Source: Setaria digitata (taxonomy: Eukaryota; Nematoda; Chromadorea; Rhabditida; Setariidae). Taken from it: DNA of 19,145 nt. How positions within the stretch are numbered: position 1 is the stretch's first letter; every line of letters starts with the position of its first letter. Below are positions 1-10,400 of the stretch, piece by piece. A model generated the notes under the pieces. It did no database searches and was not told where the DNA came from. It was given only the letters and a program-made list of their open reading frames with translations. The stretch covers positions 1-19,145 of the forward strand of contig RCAB01000789.1 in the NCBI GenBank assembly GCA_003640385.1, written 5' to 3'. The position numbers were made by a program, and so were the translations under genes.

Positions 1-1377
1 TATTATAACAAATTTTCTTAATCTGTCAATTTTAAGAGGTTGCAAATTCTGGATACACATTTAATTAGCCTTCATTGATATTTAAAATTATATTTTGTTA
101 TGTCTCTCTAGATTTACTGGCCACAGCTACAACCTAATAGTAATGCACGATTGTCTCATTAATCTACTGCAGATTAAAGTAGATAAAATTTAAAGAGTAA
201 CTCAATCTTTAATTAGTGTAATTTGATGAATTATTTAATTTCTTTCGAAATATGCATCGATAAAACGCAAACACTTTCCAAGTCGATTAAATTTTGAAAC
301 GATTCAACGCTGAATCCTTTCTAGAAGTTCTGTTTCTTTTCTCCTTCAAACCGATTGTGAAAAGAAGTTGCTTAACAGACGAGACAGAGTGAATCTTTGG
401 AAATATGTCTCTTTGAGGACTCTTTTGCAACGAAATTCTTCTTCTGAGACAAAAAAAAACTGCCGTTGAAACAAAAAAAAAAAAAAGTTTTGCTTCTATT
501 CCACTTCTTTTCTTTTTATTTTTCTCATTAAAAATAGAAAAGCCTTGGCAAGTTATTGCATCTTTCCTTAATTTGAGCCAGATGTTGTCTTCTGTATGGC
601 CATTTCGGGCTGCAGCTCTCTTTAATGATGCAATTATTAAATCAAAATTATCTTATTTACAAATATCTCTCTACAATTTAGACTTCTCGTAATAAAATTT
701 AATGGATATCAAAATTCAATAATTCCTTTTTGATGAATCCAAGAAAGAGTTATTATACATTAGTAGAATGTTTTTCTTGGCAACCTGATCGCGGAATGGC
801 TCTTTCAATTTTTGCATTTTCTTCATTTAGAAATGTTCAGTTCAAATAAAAAATTTCTCTTCGATCTTGACACGCTTCAATCATAACAAATCAAAAGATT
901 TGATAAATTAAATGATAATAATTACTATTTCATGTTTCTGCTCAGAGATCGATCGTGCAAGAGATTGCTTGCTTAAAAAATTTAAAATGCTCATCAGTCC
1001 TTTCCAGTAGCTTTTAATAACTTCGCTTTGACTTCAGTCTTTTGATCGGTTATTAAGTGGACCACTAAAATAGTCTTAGATTAACATTTGGACACATATG
1101 ATTAATTGTTCAAATGTCTTGTAATCACCATCATATACCAAATGTTGAAATTATTGTTGTGACAATTTTCTTTATTTGCAATAAAAGCAGTACTGTTGTT
1201 ATACGACGAAATCATTGCTTTAACATATGGCTATTTTAGAATCATTCTCAATTTGTTTGTTGTAAACTCTTTTCAGAGACTAATTAGTACGAAGTTTACT
1301 TCGTTTTCTTACTTCTCTTTTTAAATGACAACACAAATAACAGCTTTTGCTTCAAAATATACTTTACTAACTGTTAA
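1..1377. other. AT-rich intergenic sequence, no gene seen
   Basis: No exon-like open segment or recognisable protein was found on either strand. The stretch is about 70% A+T, with two A runs near 451-459 and 473-486 (the second is 14 A). No promoter, tRNA or repeat family could be identified. Confidence 0.6.
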
Positions 1378-1710
1378 TTATTTTTTAACAAGGATCTATG
1401 CTTCACTTATTCATCTAATTGTTTGTTGACCATTCGTTTCTTTTATGACGTTTCTAATGTGTCTCAGTTTGATTTAGAATTCTTTTTCACTCACAGTTAC
1501 TATCAGTTAGTTGTTAAGCTTATTATAACGCTTTCATTTAATAATGTTTTAAATTCATGTGGCAGTTTGATCGCATTTTGTCAGATTAATAAGTTTAAAA
1601 AAAATTTTGCAAATTTTGAAACTCATAACAAGGCAAGTTCAGTAATCTTATTAAAAAATGAAGAAACTTTATCATTTGATATTATTTCTTTTATGCTGAT
1701 AAGATTTTAG
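1378..1710 (+). other. Open frame of 110 codons without an ATG start, unrecognised
   Basis: The frame is open from the stop at 1375-1377 to TAG at 1708-1710, and the usable start would be TTG near 1423. The translation is rich in F, L, I, N and S, as expected from AT-rich DNA, and shows no motif I recognise. At this base composition a rough estimate gives a fair chance of one such frame arising at random in a window of this size. It could be a decayed exon or chance; I favour chance. Confidence 0.15.
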
Positions 1711-2860
1711 AAGAAGTAGCGAGCAGGACAAAATGTTGCTTAGCATTAATAGCAAATTCGATTAAGCGCAATTACAACATTCCGTGTTCTGTTCTCATGT
1801 ACTTAAATAATTAGTTAAACAAATTTATGGTAGATTTTGTCTCTTTATTCTACAGGATATCCATAAGTGGAACTAGAAGCAAAACACTAGTTCGGGCAGC
1901 TATATTGACCGTAGAAACATTTACGTAGATACGGAGCTGCACGTGGTCGGCAATGTGTCTAACACGCAGCAAGCAAATCTGATCACTTATCGTTTAATTA
2001 GCTAAAAAATTTTATGCAGAATATACATTAAGTATAATTAGCAGCAAGGCGAAACAATGAACTTTTAAGAGGAACTATTCTCGAGAATAGACAATTTTAA
2101 AATCATTTGTTCTCTGCATGTGAACGTAATTACAAGGTACTCTTATTCAATACCTCTGTTATTTACTGTCGTATTTCCACAGCTTTAGTATGACAGCATA
2201 AGGTGGAACAATGAATTTGAGCTTTCTGATAGGATCGCAAAGATGTTATCAGTAACAGTACTGATAATATAATTCATTGTATAGTCTCTTTTACATTAGA
2301 ATGGATCATGGTAAAATATACAACGACTGGTAGGATAGAAAGCGAACTTTACTGTATTAACAAGAAAGCCATTGTTAGTCTTTTTAATTAATAGTAGTAA
2401 CTAAACACATGTCGGATAGTGAAAGTGTGAAGAATAAAAAGACTCTACAGAAAACGAAATGTCATTTGCATATTTTTCTAATCTTCCCTTTCATTTAAGT
2501 TTCATGAAATAATTTAAGTATGAAAATAGCGAACGAAATGGTCTAAATTCAGTGGTGTTTTGTTAACTTCTTATCATTCCACATAAATAATTCTTTTGTT
2601 TCATAAATACCATATTAATATTTATTTGATCGTTCATTAGACTCACAAGCGAAAAAGACACTTTGGAAACTTGTCCTTCTGGTACTGGCCTAAGTATTTA
2701 ATGTCACCCAACATGGAACTAAAATACTGAAAAGACGATCAAGTAGTAATAAAAACTATCCAAGAAAGTAACACTGAAAAAAATTTTTCGCATGATGTGC
2801 AATTTTCGCTGCTATTTGACAACTCTTTGCGATAAAGAAGTCAAATTTAAAAATTCTTAA
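1711..2860. other. Intergenic sequence with one GC-richer patch (1860-1990)
   Basis: Mostly AT-rich and full of stops. The patch at 1860-1990 is GC-richer than its surroundings, contains the inverted repeat at 1896-1940, and on the minus strand is open for about 45 codons ending in a stop just left of 1860. No family was recognised. Nothing else in the stretch looks like a gene. Confidence 0.4.
1896..1940. repeat. Nested inverted repeat, possible hairpin
   Basis: The outer arms GCAGCT (1896-1901) and AGCTGC (1935-1940) enclose inner arms CCGTA (1909-1913) and TACGG (1930-1934). The inner and outer right arms touch, while the left arms are separated by 7 bases, so a stem with one bulge and a 16-base loop can form. 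No known RNA family was recognised. Confidence 0.35.
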
Positions 2861-2903
2861 ATTGTCAATTTTAAAGTTCCTGATTAAAATTGTTTTCTCC
2901 AAA

Positions 2904-3080
2904 ATGAATTCATCGTCACTGATAATGAAAGATCGAAATGTCGTGAATAATCAATGTATGGATGGAACAATTTTTCGAAGCAAAATACACGGCCTAAAAT
3001 TAAATGGTATCCACCGATTTTTAATATTTCAGATTCTGTTTTCTGAAATCTGTACCTTAAATCTAGTGAACAAATATTAA
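2904..3080 (+). other. Small open frame with coding-like codon pattern, unrecognised
   Basis: From the ATG at 2904 about 35 codons show a purine-first codon pattern unlike the flanking DNA (it begins MNSSSLIMKDRN). A GTATCC donor-like site follows at 3007. The acceptor-like TTTCAG ending at 3032 would leave an intron of only 26 bases, which is too short to be used. It may be an isolated exon or a chance frame; no domain is visible. Confidence 0.15.
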
Positions 3081-3084
3081 GCTA

Positions 3085-4900
3085 TGTGTAAGATATCTAA
3101 AAGACTTTCATTTGTTTTCTCTTTTACTTATTCAATCTTTTATTATTATCAACTTCTCTTTTCTTTCGTTTATTTTTACTTCCTTCGAAATTATCTTAAA
3201 CCCAACATATTTTTAAACATTCTTCATAAACTGCATCCAGAAATGATTTGTGATTCTCATAATCTGCAAGGTAGTTGCTACTGATAATAGGCACTTAAAT
3301 TTGTAATGAAAATTCCAACAGTTGTTTTCGATGAATTTCACTGTCAGAATCGACTCCGTCTGTATAATTTACATGAGCAGTATAAATTAGGTCTAATTAT
3401 TTGTCACTTTGAGAACGAACAATCATTTGCAATAGAGCCTACACCAATAGAAGCGTTAAATTAGTGGAAAAATACGCAACAGTTATATTTTTAGATGAGA
3501 AGTTGCTAAGTGCTATGAATGGAAAAATTGATGATTAGTTTCTGTTTCATCAGTTCAGACCTGGAATTGCTCGACATGAAATTCGTTAATAAATTTAGAA
3601 AGACAGCGATGAAAATTAAAGAGTGAGATTTAAAAGCACAATTTCCTCTTCGTGCATCATTTCACTATTCCTCAGCTAGCCATAATTTCATGAACTACCT
3701 GCGGAGTTCCAAAAAGAAAATTGAATCAAGAGACTCGTTAAAGCAGTCAGTAGACTTGGCAGGGACATTAGAATGCATTTAGTGCTCCATCGAGTAAAGG
3801 TCTCGGCAAAGTTGACTCAAAAAAGCACTTATGAAACTGAAAATATCCGTGAATTGCGAACAGATCGTATTTGAAATAAAGATAATGAGCATACTGTTGG
3901 ATATGTGGGAAATATGCAAGTAAGCTATCAACATGAACGTTGAGAAGTTTTTAACGCTGTGATCTTTATGTGAAGTAGTAGAATAAATTGAAAAATTGGT
4001 GTTTTTGACAAGTTGGAACTGAACCGATGTTGTGGCTTCCGTTAGGAAATTTGAAATTAAAAGAATTAAATCGATTTCAACACGGTGTTAAAATTTGCTA
4101 TTGTAAGTTGTCAACTGGAGCTAAAGATTCCCAAACAATTTATTACTCTTTTTTATTTTCACTTGTCCCTTTCAGGCAACTGGTGCCAAATGAGGACACA
4201 GTGGCCTTACATTATTAATTGCCGTCCCGGCCTCAGAAACAATCATTCAGTAAGCGAATTGTTCTTTCTTCACTTAACAATGCCATTCTCCCTTGCATCT
4301 CACTAAAAACATTTCACTCCGTCCGTTATAAACTTCTGAAACCGTGCCGTTTATTAATTGTTGACTGATTTAGTTGATGCTGAGCAGTAATCACAAGACA
4401 GATGGAGTGACTGACTAACGGTGAAAAAGGCGCATGATGTTTTCAAACAGCGCTTACCCGTACTACTGGAGAGTAGTCATACGTAATCGATCAATTTTAA
4501 ATCAGTTCATAAATTCTGTTCATCAGAAAAAGCAGAAATCTTGTCCTTCCTGCACTTAAGACGAACTGGAACCTGTTTTCCACTAGGTTCCACATCTTCC
4601 TTCTGACTGTCGTTTTATTGTCAACATGTCAGCTGGCCCAGATCTGACATCAGTTCATTATTCTTACTGTAGAAATGGTACTAGTGGGAGTAAATGCTTG
4701 CATTTCGGTCATCCACTCACTTTAAACTATTTCTCCTTTCATTCTGTTATCTCTTATCACTGATAACTTTTTAATGACTTTACTCAGTACCGGAAGACAG
4801 AACTGAAATAAAAAGATGTGTGAAATGTCGAAGTGTTGCCGTTGTTCCTTATTAATGTTTTTAAATTCTTAACTTCACTCTGCGTAGGAGTATCAAATTC
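3085..4900. other. Intergenic sequence, no gene seen
   Basis: Short overlapping frames near 3084-3284 and 4027-4306 look like chance: composition is F/Y/L-rich or shared between frames, with no motif. A perfect 8-base inverted repeat (TGGAACCT at 4567-4574, AGGTTCCA at 4585-4592) is present. No transposase or reverse transcriptase motif was recognised in either direction. Confidence 0.5.
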
Positions 4901-4942
4901 TCATCTTTTGCGGTCCCTTTCCCCCTCATCAGGAAACATTCT

Positions 4943-5883
4943 TCAAGTAGGTCTGGCTTTGATGAATGAAACTTCCGGAATATCAGCTACACCACCAAGA
5001 TATATCGCATCAGAAATGTCTTCTGCTTGGATCGCTTGTTTTGAATTTTTTTCCAAAATATGATCTTATATTATCAGTTAGAATAAGGTGAAGTTATTTA
5101 GGTCAGCTAGAGGCTTTGTTTCATTTGGAAGCAAAAGCCATTCACACAAGTCACGCTTCACAAACAGAACAGTTTTGATTTAATTTTCACTTAATTCAAT
5201 CTTAGTAGTATTTATGCAAACATCAGTGAGCCATCCAGCTCTCTCTGAAGAAAATCGCGAACAAGGTGTTGACGGCAACAAAGAACCGAATTGGTTTGCT
5301 ACCTAACAACTCACCTGCCAAAATAACAGGTTTCATTTGATCACAATGATCACAATTATGGAATGGCACGGGACATTTGATGCTCAGACGAACTTTTTCA
5401 TGATGCGACGACCCATCTGCTTGCTTTCTTTTCATTCACTTTGATGAATTTCTAATTTTTTCCAAACTTTCCTTCTACTAAAAACAGCGATTTCTTATTT
5501 TCGCTGATGAGCAAAGGAGAGAAATTATGCTAATACTGTAATAATTAATTTTGTTGAGTACCTTGATAAAACGATCTGATCGGAGGAACTTCTCATCCTT
5601 CTCGCTGAAGAACAGAAGCCAGATGATCCCTCGTATTTCACTTTTAGAGACTTACGTTTAAATGGAATGTGTAGAAAAATAAAGATCGAAATAGTGTCTC
5701 GGAATATTATTACAGTTTCTTCAACAATACTTATTCAGAAATTCTAAAACGAACTAATTCCACTAATTAGTGTCCATTGGATCACCAAAAGAATATTTTT
5801 CTCGGTGTTTTCACATGACTTTGCACTGTCGTGTTCAAAAAAAGCATAATTTTGTCCTTTTTCAAAGCCACTTCATCATCACA
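4943..5883 (-). CDS. Putative minus-strand multi-exon gene, unrecognised (possibly SDR-like C-terminus)
   Basis: Four minus-strand segments fit together by splice phase. 5883-5786 follows a TTTCAG acceptor, contains LKKDKIMLFLNTTVQ and ends in phase 2 before GTGATC. 5604-5562 follows CTTCAG, reads EKDEKFLRSDRFIK and ends in phase 0 before GTACTC. 5423-5315 has a weak AAG acceptor, contains KVRLSIKCPVPFHNCDHCD and ends in phase 1 before GTGAG. 5064-4943 contains QAEDISDAIYLGGV, ends ARPT and stops at 4943-4945. An alternative last exon is 5244-5180, with a strong CTTCAG acceptor and TAA stop, also in the right phase. The end resembles the C-terminal helix-strand of short-chain dehydrogenases (EDIxDA...RPT), but I found neither the glycine-rich nucleotide motif nor YxxxK, so the family is not established. 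Codons are purine-first. A pseudogene is possible. Confidence 0.33.
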
Positions 5884-6399
5884 CTGAAATTAAAACTAAT
5901 CAAATATTTCATTTTTTATTATTTTAAATAATATCAAAGGATTCCGTAAAATGCTTATCGATTAGTTTTGGATTTGGTGGACTTTTGGAAAAGTACGAAA
6001 AGTTAATGATTTGCATAGAAAACAATAATTATTTCCACAAATCAAATATTTCATTATCATTTTATTATATGAAGAGTCCTGAGATCTTTGCGATCGAAAA
6101 GAAATGGCAAGAGAAATTTGTTTTTCGCCCCAACTACGATGCGAAAATGTTTTTCTTTCCATTGGAGAACGTTTGAAACTTTTTTTTAACTCAGAAGGAA
6201 TATTTATGAGAGAAAATATTTTCGTATGAAAAGGATGATCATAACAATCGCAAATTTAGAGTCGCTGATGCGAAAAATGAATATATTTCATTGAAAATTG
6301 TGAGCGACGACATGTCGGAGTTTAAATTTTCATTGAAATGAACAATAGTAAAAAGTGTGTTGGATGAAGTTTTGAATTGTCAGTTGATTGAGAACCGAC

Positions 6400-6507
6400 G
6401 AGAGAAGAAACTTTGGCTCGAGAAGTGAGGTGTGGACTGGGAACTGCAGCCCTGCTCCAACATCTTTCCTCATCCTCATCCTCAGAATCAGTCTCGTCAC
6501 TCGACAT
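6400..6507 (-). CDS. Candidate first exon with acidic N-terminus, unrecognised
   Basis: A minus-strand ATG at 6507-6505 opens a frame beginning MSSDETDSEDEDEERCWSRA, an acidic serine-rich start of the kind seen in many nuclear proteins. The frame continues to a stop near 6322, but the last part (HFLLLFISMKI) looks non-coding, so a donor should lie before it; the left limit given is approximate. It lies upstream, in the same direction, of the minus-strand exon chain at 4943-5883 and could be its first exon. The acidic run comes partly from a CATCCT-type repeat on the plus strand (6470-6482), so it may also be chance. Confidence 0.22.
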
Positions 6508-7442
6508 TAACTCATATTAAGCGACATTTTATTAAGCAAACCATCCGTCCCAAGCACATTCTCTCTGCTCCCATCTATCTATCTCTTTATTCGACGAACA
6601 AATTTGCCTCATTTTATACAAACACGAAATCTGAGTAAACAAACAGAGCTTGCTTAGTGCGCTTACTCTGTCTTGCTTCTTCTACTCACAACTCTTCTAG
6701 CAGTTGTGCTAGCTGTGACAGTAGAGTAGCTGCAAAGTAGAATCAATGATAATTGTAATAATTCTAAGGTCTGTGCAGCGAAATCGAGACTCCCTAAGAT
6801 ATTTTTAAAGGGTGGTGACACGTTGCAAGGAGCGGTTCAGACATCTACTCATTCATAGGCCACTGATGTGTAGGCTAGGCCTTTTGCTGTAGAGTTGCTC
6901 ACACAGAAGTGGCCTGACGATTCTTGTTACGATTCCGTCCCATTCTTGTTAGAGTAGATTAGCCCTCGTCTACCAGTAGAATTATTTCGAAAGAGCTCAA
7001 AGAAGATAATTGGCACTGATAGATTCTTTGGTGTTAATGGTTAAGCAGACATCTCGCATTTCACTACCGAAAATATAATATTTAAATTTATTAAACTCAA
7101 CTCTACAAATTTTTGCTCACCTAAGAATAACTTTTGAAGCCATTCTCTAGTAGTATTTGCTAAATATACTTAGATGAGTAGCAACGAAACAACTGTTCAC
7201 TTTACTTTAACATTTAGGTTGCAGATGTTCTGATAGCGGTAAAAGCAAGCTTGACTTATAGTTAATCTTTAGAAAACTATGAAGATAAAAGAAACCTAAC
7301 TTATTTCATCCTCACTACTATCACCAGAATTCATAGCTGACGGCAGTTTCATAATAAACGGCTCATAGAATATGCTCATTTCATGCCAACCTGATTCCTA
7401 TCCTTTATCGTGTTCAATAATGCAAAGCTGTGTTATTGCACC
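6508..7442. other. Region between divergent gene starts; likely upstream region of the channel gene
   Basis: This stretch lies between the candidate minus-strand start at 6507 and the channel gene starting at 7450. It is GC-richer from 6660 to 6970 and contains the hairpin at 6857-6915. No clear exon, TATA box or other promoter element could be assigned. Confidence 0.4.
6857..6915. repeat. Long imperfect hairpin with tandem G-A mismatches
   Basis: The left arm AGGCCACTGATGTGT (6857-6871) pairs with the right arm ACACAGAAGTGGCCT (6901-6915): 8 base pairs, a tandem G.A/A.G internal loop, then 5 more pairs, closing a 29-base loop. The left arm carries TGATG and the right arm is followed by CTGA, which recall C and D boxes of snoRNAs. 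The stem lies inside those boxes rather than outside, so it is not a standard box C/D RNA. Confidence 0.45.
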
Positions 7443-7449
7443 TTGCAGG
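7443..7449 (+). promoter_or_regulatory. Possible spliced-leader acceptor at channel gene start
   Basis: TTGCAG ends at 7448, leaving one base before the ATG at 7450. Nematode messages are often trans-spliced a few bases upstream of the start codon, and this site fits that habit. It could instead be an ordinary acceptor following an upstream non-coding exon. Confidence 0.4.
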
Positions 7450-10400
7450 ATGTTGGCCAATTATATACGACTAATAGTTGTACATGGATTCTTTGCTTTT
7501 ATTACTGCTTCCTATGAAGAATTGTGCAAATTTGCAAGCAATGTAACAGGTAATTTTACTGTTAAAGTCTAAAAACAAGCGTATTGTTATTAAGAATTAT
7601 CACATGTCTTTTGCGCAACTTCACAGAAGATTATCATAATGCTCTCATCCTCTGCTTCTGACAGTGCTCTTTTTTTTTGTGAATTACAATGGAGTGAAAC
7701 TATTTTGCTAAACCTAGTCGAAATTTGGAAAATTCAGTAATTTATTTAGGTTTCCAGTAATGAATTACACATTTGCTCAAAAAGAATTAATTAATTTGCT
7801 AATTAGAAAGAAAGAAAAGCATTTCAATACAAAAGCTAAACTTTAATATTTGGGAGGAATTTTCTGTTCTCTTCAAACTTCCACTCTACAACTATTCGGT
7901 CACTCACAGGGCTTTATACTATTACAACTAAACATCTTTTTGCTAATATCTGTCCATTTTGGAGATTCTAAAATGGCTTTCAAAGTTCAACTTTTAGAGC
8001 CAGTTGGTTGCATAGATATAAATGGGTAATGATGCCCGCGGGGTTCAGTTCTTCTTCAGCATATGAAACAAAGCGTTGATCTTCTCCATGCCAACATTCA
8101 TAAAACCTGGTAACTCGGGAGAGCATTCACAAAAGTTTTACTTTGAAAGTCTGTTTTCTGTTCTTTTCTTTTTTCCTTTTGATCTAGTTTGAAATTTGTC
8201 GCTCTTTTTTTGACATTCGAAATTTGTCAGCCATTCAACAGTTTAAGTAGTCAGCGTGTTGAAATTCTCCAACATGTTTCAGTTAAGGAAATGAAGGATA
8301 AAATTACTATGTAGTTTAAAAAAAAAATTCTTCCCTACTTCCTTCTTCTCATTGAAGTACTTCGTGATCCCTTCTGTCCGTGATGAATTTATCTCACTCG
8401 AGTCATTAGTACTTCTCAGTGCTACTGCATGCAATAGATATTCGAGTTATAATACTATTGACACATAACTGTTAAAAAGATTTGTGTGATATTAGGCATC
8501 TGATTACACAGCCATCTGTGGAGACAAGCAAACATATCAAGCAGTTTACACTAATCTAAGGCTACTCTGTCTTATAGAGACAATGTATAATATAGACATG
8601 TCAACATGTGTTAAGAATAAAGTTTTTATTTAAAATTTATTCTCTATTTGATTTAAATAGGAAAAGTAAAAAAAAAACAAAAAAAAAATGATTGACTCCC
8701 TGTGCTATATTATATTTCAAATATGAAATAAATATTAGTCTCTGGGATTAGAATTAATTAGTTCAGCTGATGAGTAATGTTCAAAAGCGGTTATCTCTAA
8801 CTTATTAACTTATAATCGACAAATGTCACTGGAAGAAAATATTTTAGCTAATTTTATAAACACTACCCGAAGAATGCTTTCCAATGAAATTTCTCTTTTT
8901 TTAAGCGTCAACAGAGTAAACTAGAAATGACCCATTTTTTCTTCTCTTTGATGAGCCAGCTTGACATTGCCTATTCCTGAACTGGAAATTTTTCCAGTTG
9001 GACGAAACTCTGAATGCTGCGAGCCGAAAATTGGTTGTTCAAATCGTGTGTCCATTACGAGATGAACTGACCCTCAATTTTTTCCTCTATCGTTAGCATT
9101 TATTTTCAGATGTGGAAGAGTTGGCACACCACAAGTATCAGGTACTAGAAGACTGCTTGTATTACAAGCTCAGTCAAGATGCAAATGCAATGCAAGGTAA
9201 ATCGAATGCTATCAGCATTTTGCCTCCAACTGTGGCTGCTGGTGAAACTTTGGATGCCGAAATCCTTGAAATTGCACTTAAGCAATTATGGATGGTATAT
9301 GTTTTGTATTTTCGACGGATGGAAAATTAAGTGAATTTTATGCGAAGTCGAAATTTTCCGTAGCAAAACTATTTCAAATATTTCAAAAACCAGTGTTTCA
9401 TGGAAAGTAGCAATCGAAAATGAACTGAAAGATTGATGTTTCATAAAAGTTACAAGAATTCTTCCTCATTTCGTTGTCAATGAAGTGCAAGCAACTTGAG
9501 TTTATGACAGTTTCTTAGAAACAGGTCAGCGCATTATGTTTCAGTTTTTAGATATACAGATCGTCATGTTAAAGTATGATCAAATTCTGATTGCTAATCG
9601 AGAAATGATTTTCAGAATGAGATATGGCATGTGATGAATATAAACGGGCACTTTTTAATTGTATGTTTTTTTTTTTTTCTCTTTATAAATTTTCAAATCG
9701 ATTTTTTTCAATTTTACGGTATTAAATATAAAATATTACTATGCTAAATTCTTAAAGCAGCAAAGCATCAAATCCCTCATTTATTTATTTTTTTTTAACT
9801 TCTAAGAAACTTCTGATCACAGTAAACCTCTTAGATCTTAACTCTGCGATGATTAAAATTTTATGATTTATAAATATTTTGCAATAAATTGTAAAGAGAG
9901 AAAACAAAAACTGTATAAGTAACTTGTGAAAATGCTATTTTAATTAATTTCAGAAAAAATAAGAATAGAATCTAATCCTAAGTAAAAAATAAATAAATAA
10001 GATTTAGAAAAAGTGAAACTTTAATTAATTTCAATAAATTATTCCTTTTTTTTGGTTTTTATGAAAAATATTTTTTTTTTTTTTTTTTTAAGAGAACTGC
10101 TAGTGTTTATTTGACTTTTACTTGTGATTATAGGACAATTAGAACCTGTAATTAAATTAGCACACCTGTATAACATCTACATCTAGACTCAAGCACACCT
10201 ATGAGTTTTCGTGGCACAAATCCGGGAATACCTGAGCACACTAAACTATTATGTCTGTTAGTGGAAAACGAAGGTCAAGTCTTCCGTGCCCTTAAAATCA
10301 AGTCAAGCATTCTTGAAATGCACATTTGAACCAATGAATCTTCAAAATAAAAAAGATAATTTGGAAAATTGTTAACACTTATAGTTGAAATAAATAATCG

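Noticed and set aside
2862..3284. Two adjacent plus-strand frames considered as one small gene
   Set aside because: The only internal donor/acceptor pair would leave a 26-base intron, and the second frame is Y/F/L-rich chance-like sequence.
5985..6176. Plus-strand frame with IEKKWQEKF, recalling the N-terminus of leucyl-tRNA synthetases
   Set aside because: The match is short. No HIGH-type motif or further synthetase exon follows, and the frame ends at 6176 without a donor I can support.
6470..6482. Short CATCCT repeat
   Set aside because: Only about two copies; too short to call a microsatellite, though it accounts for part of the acidic run on the minus strand.
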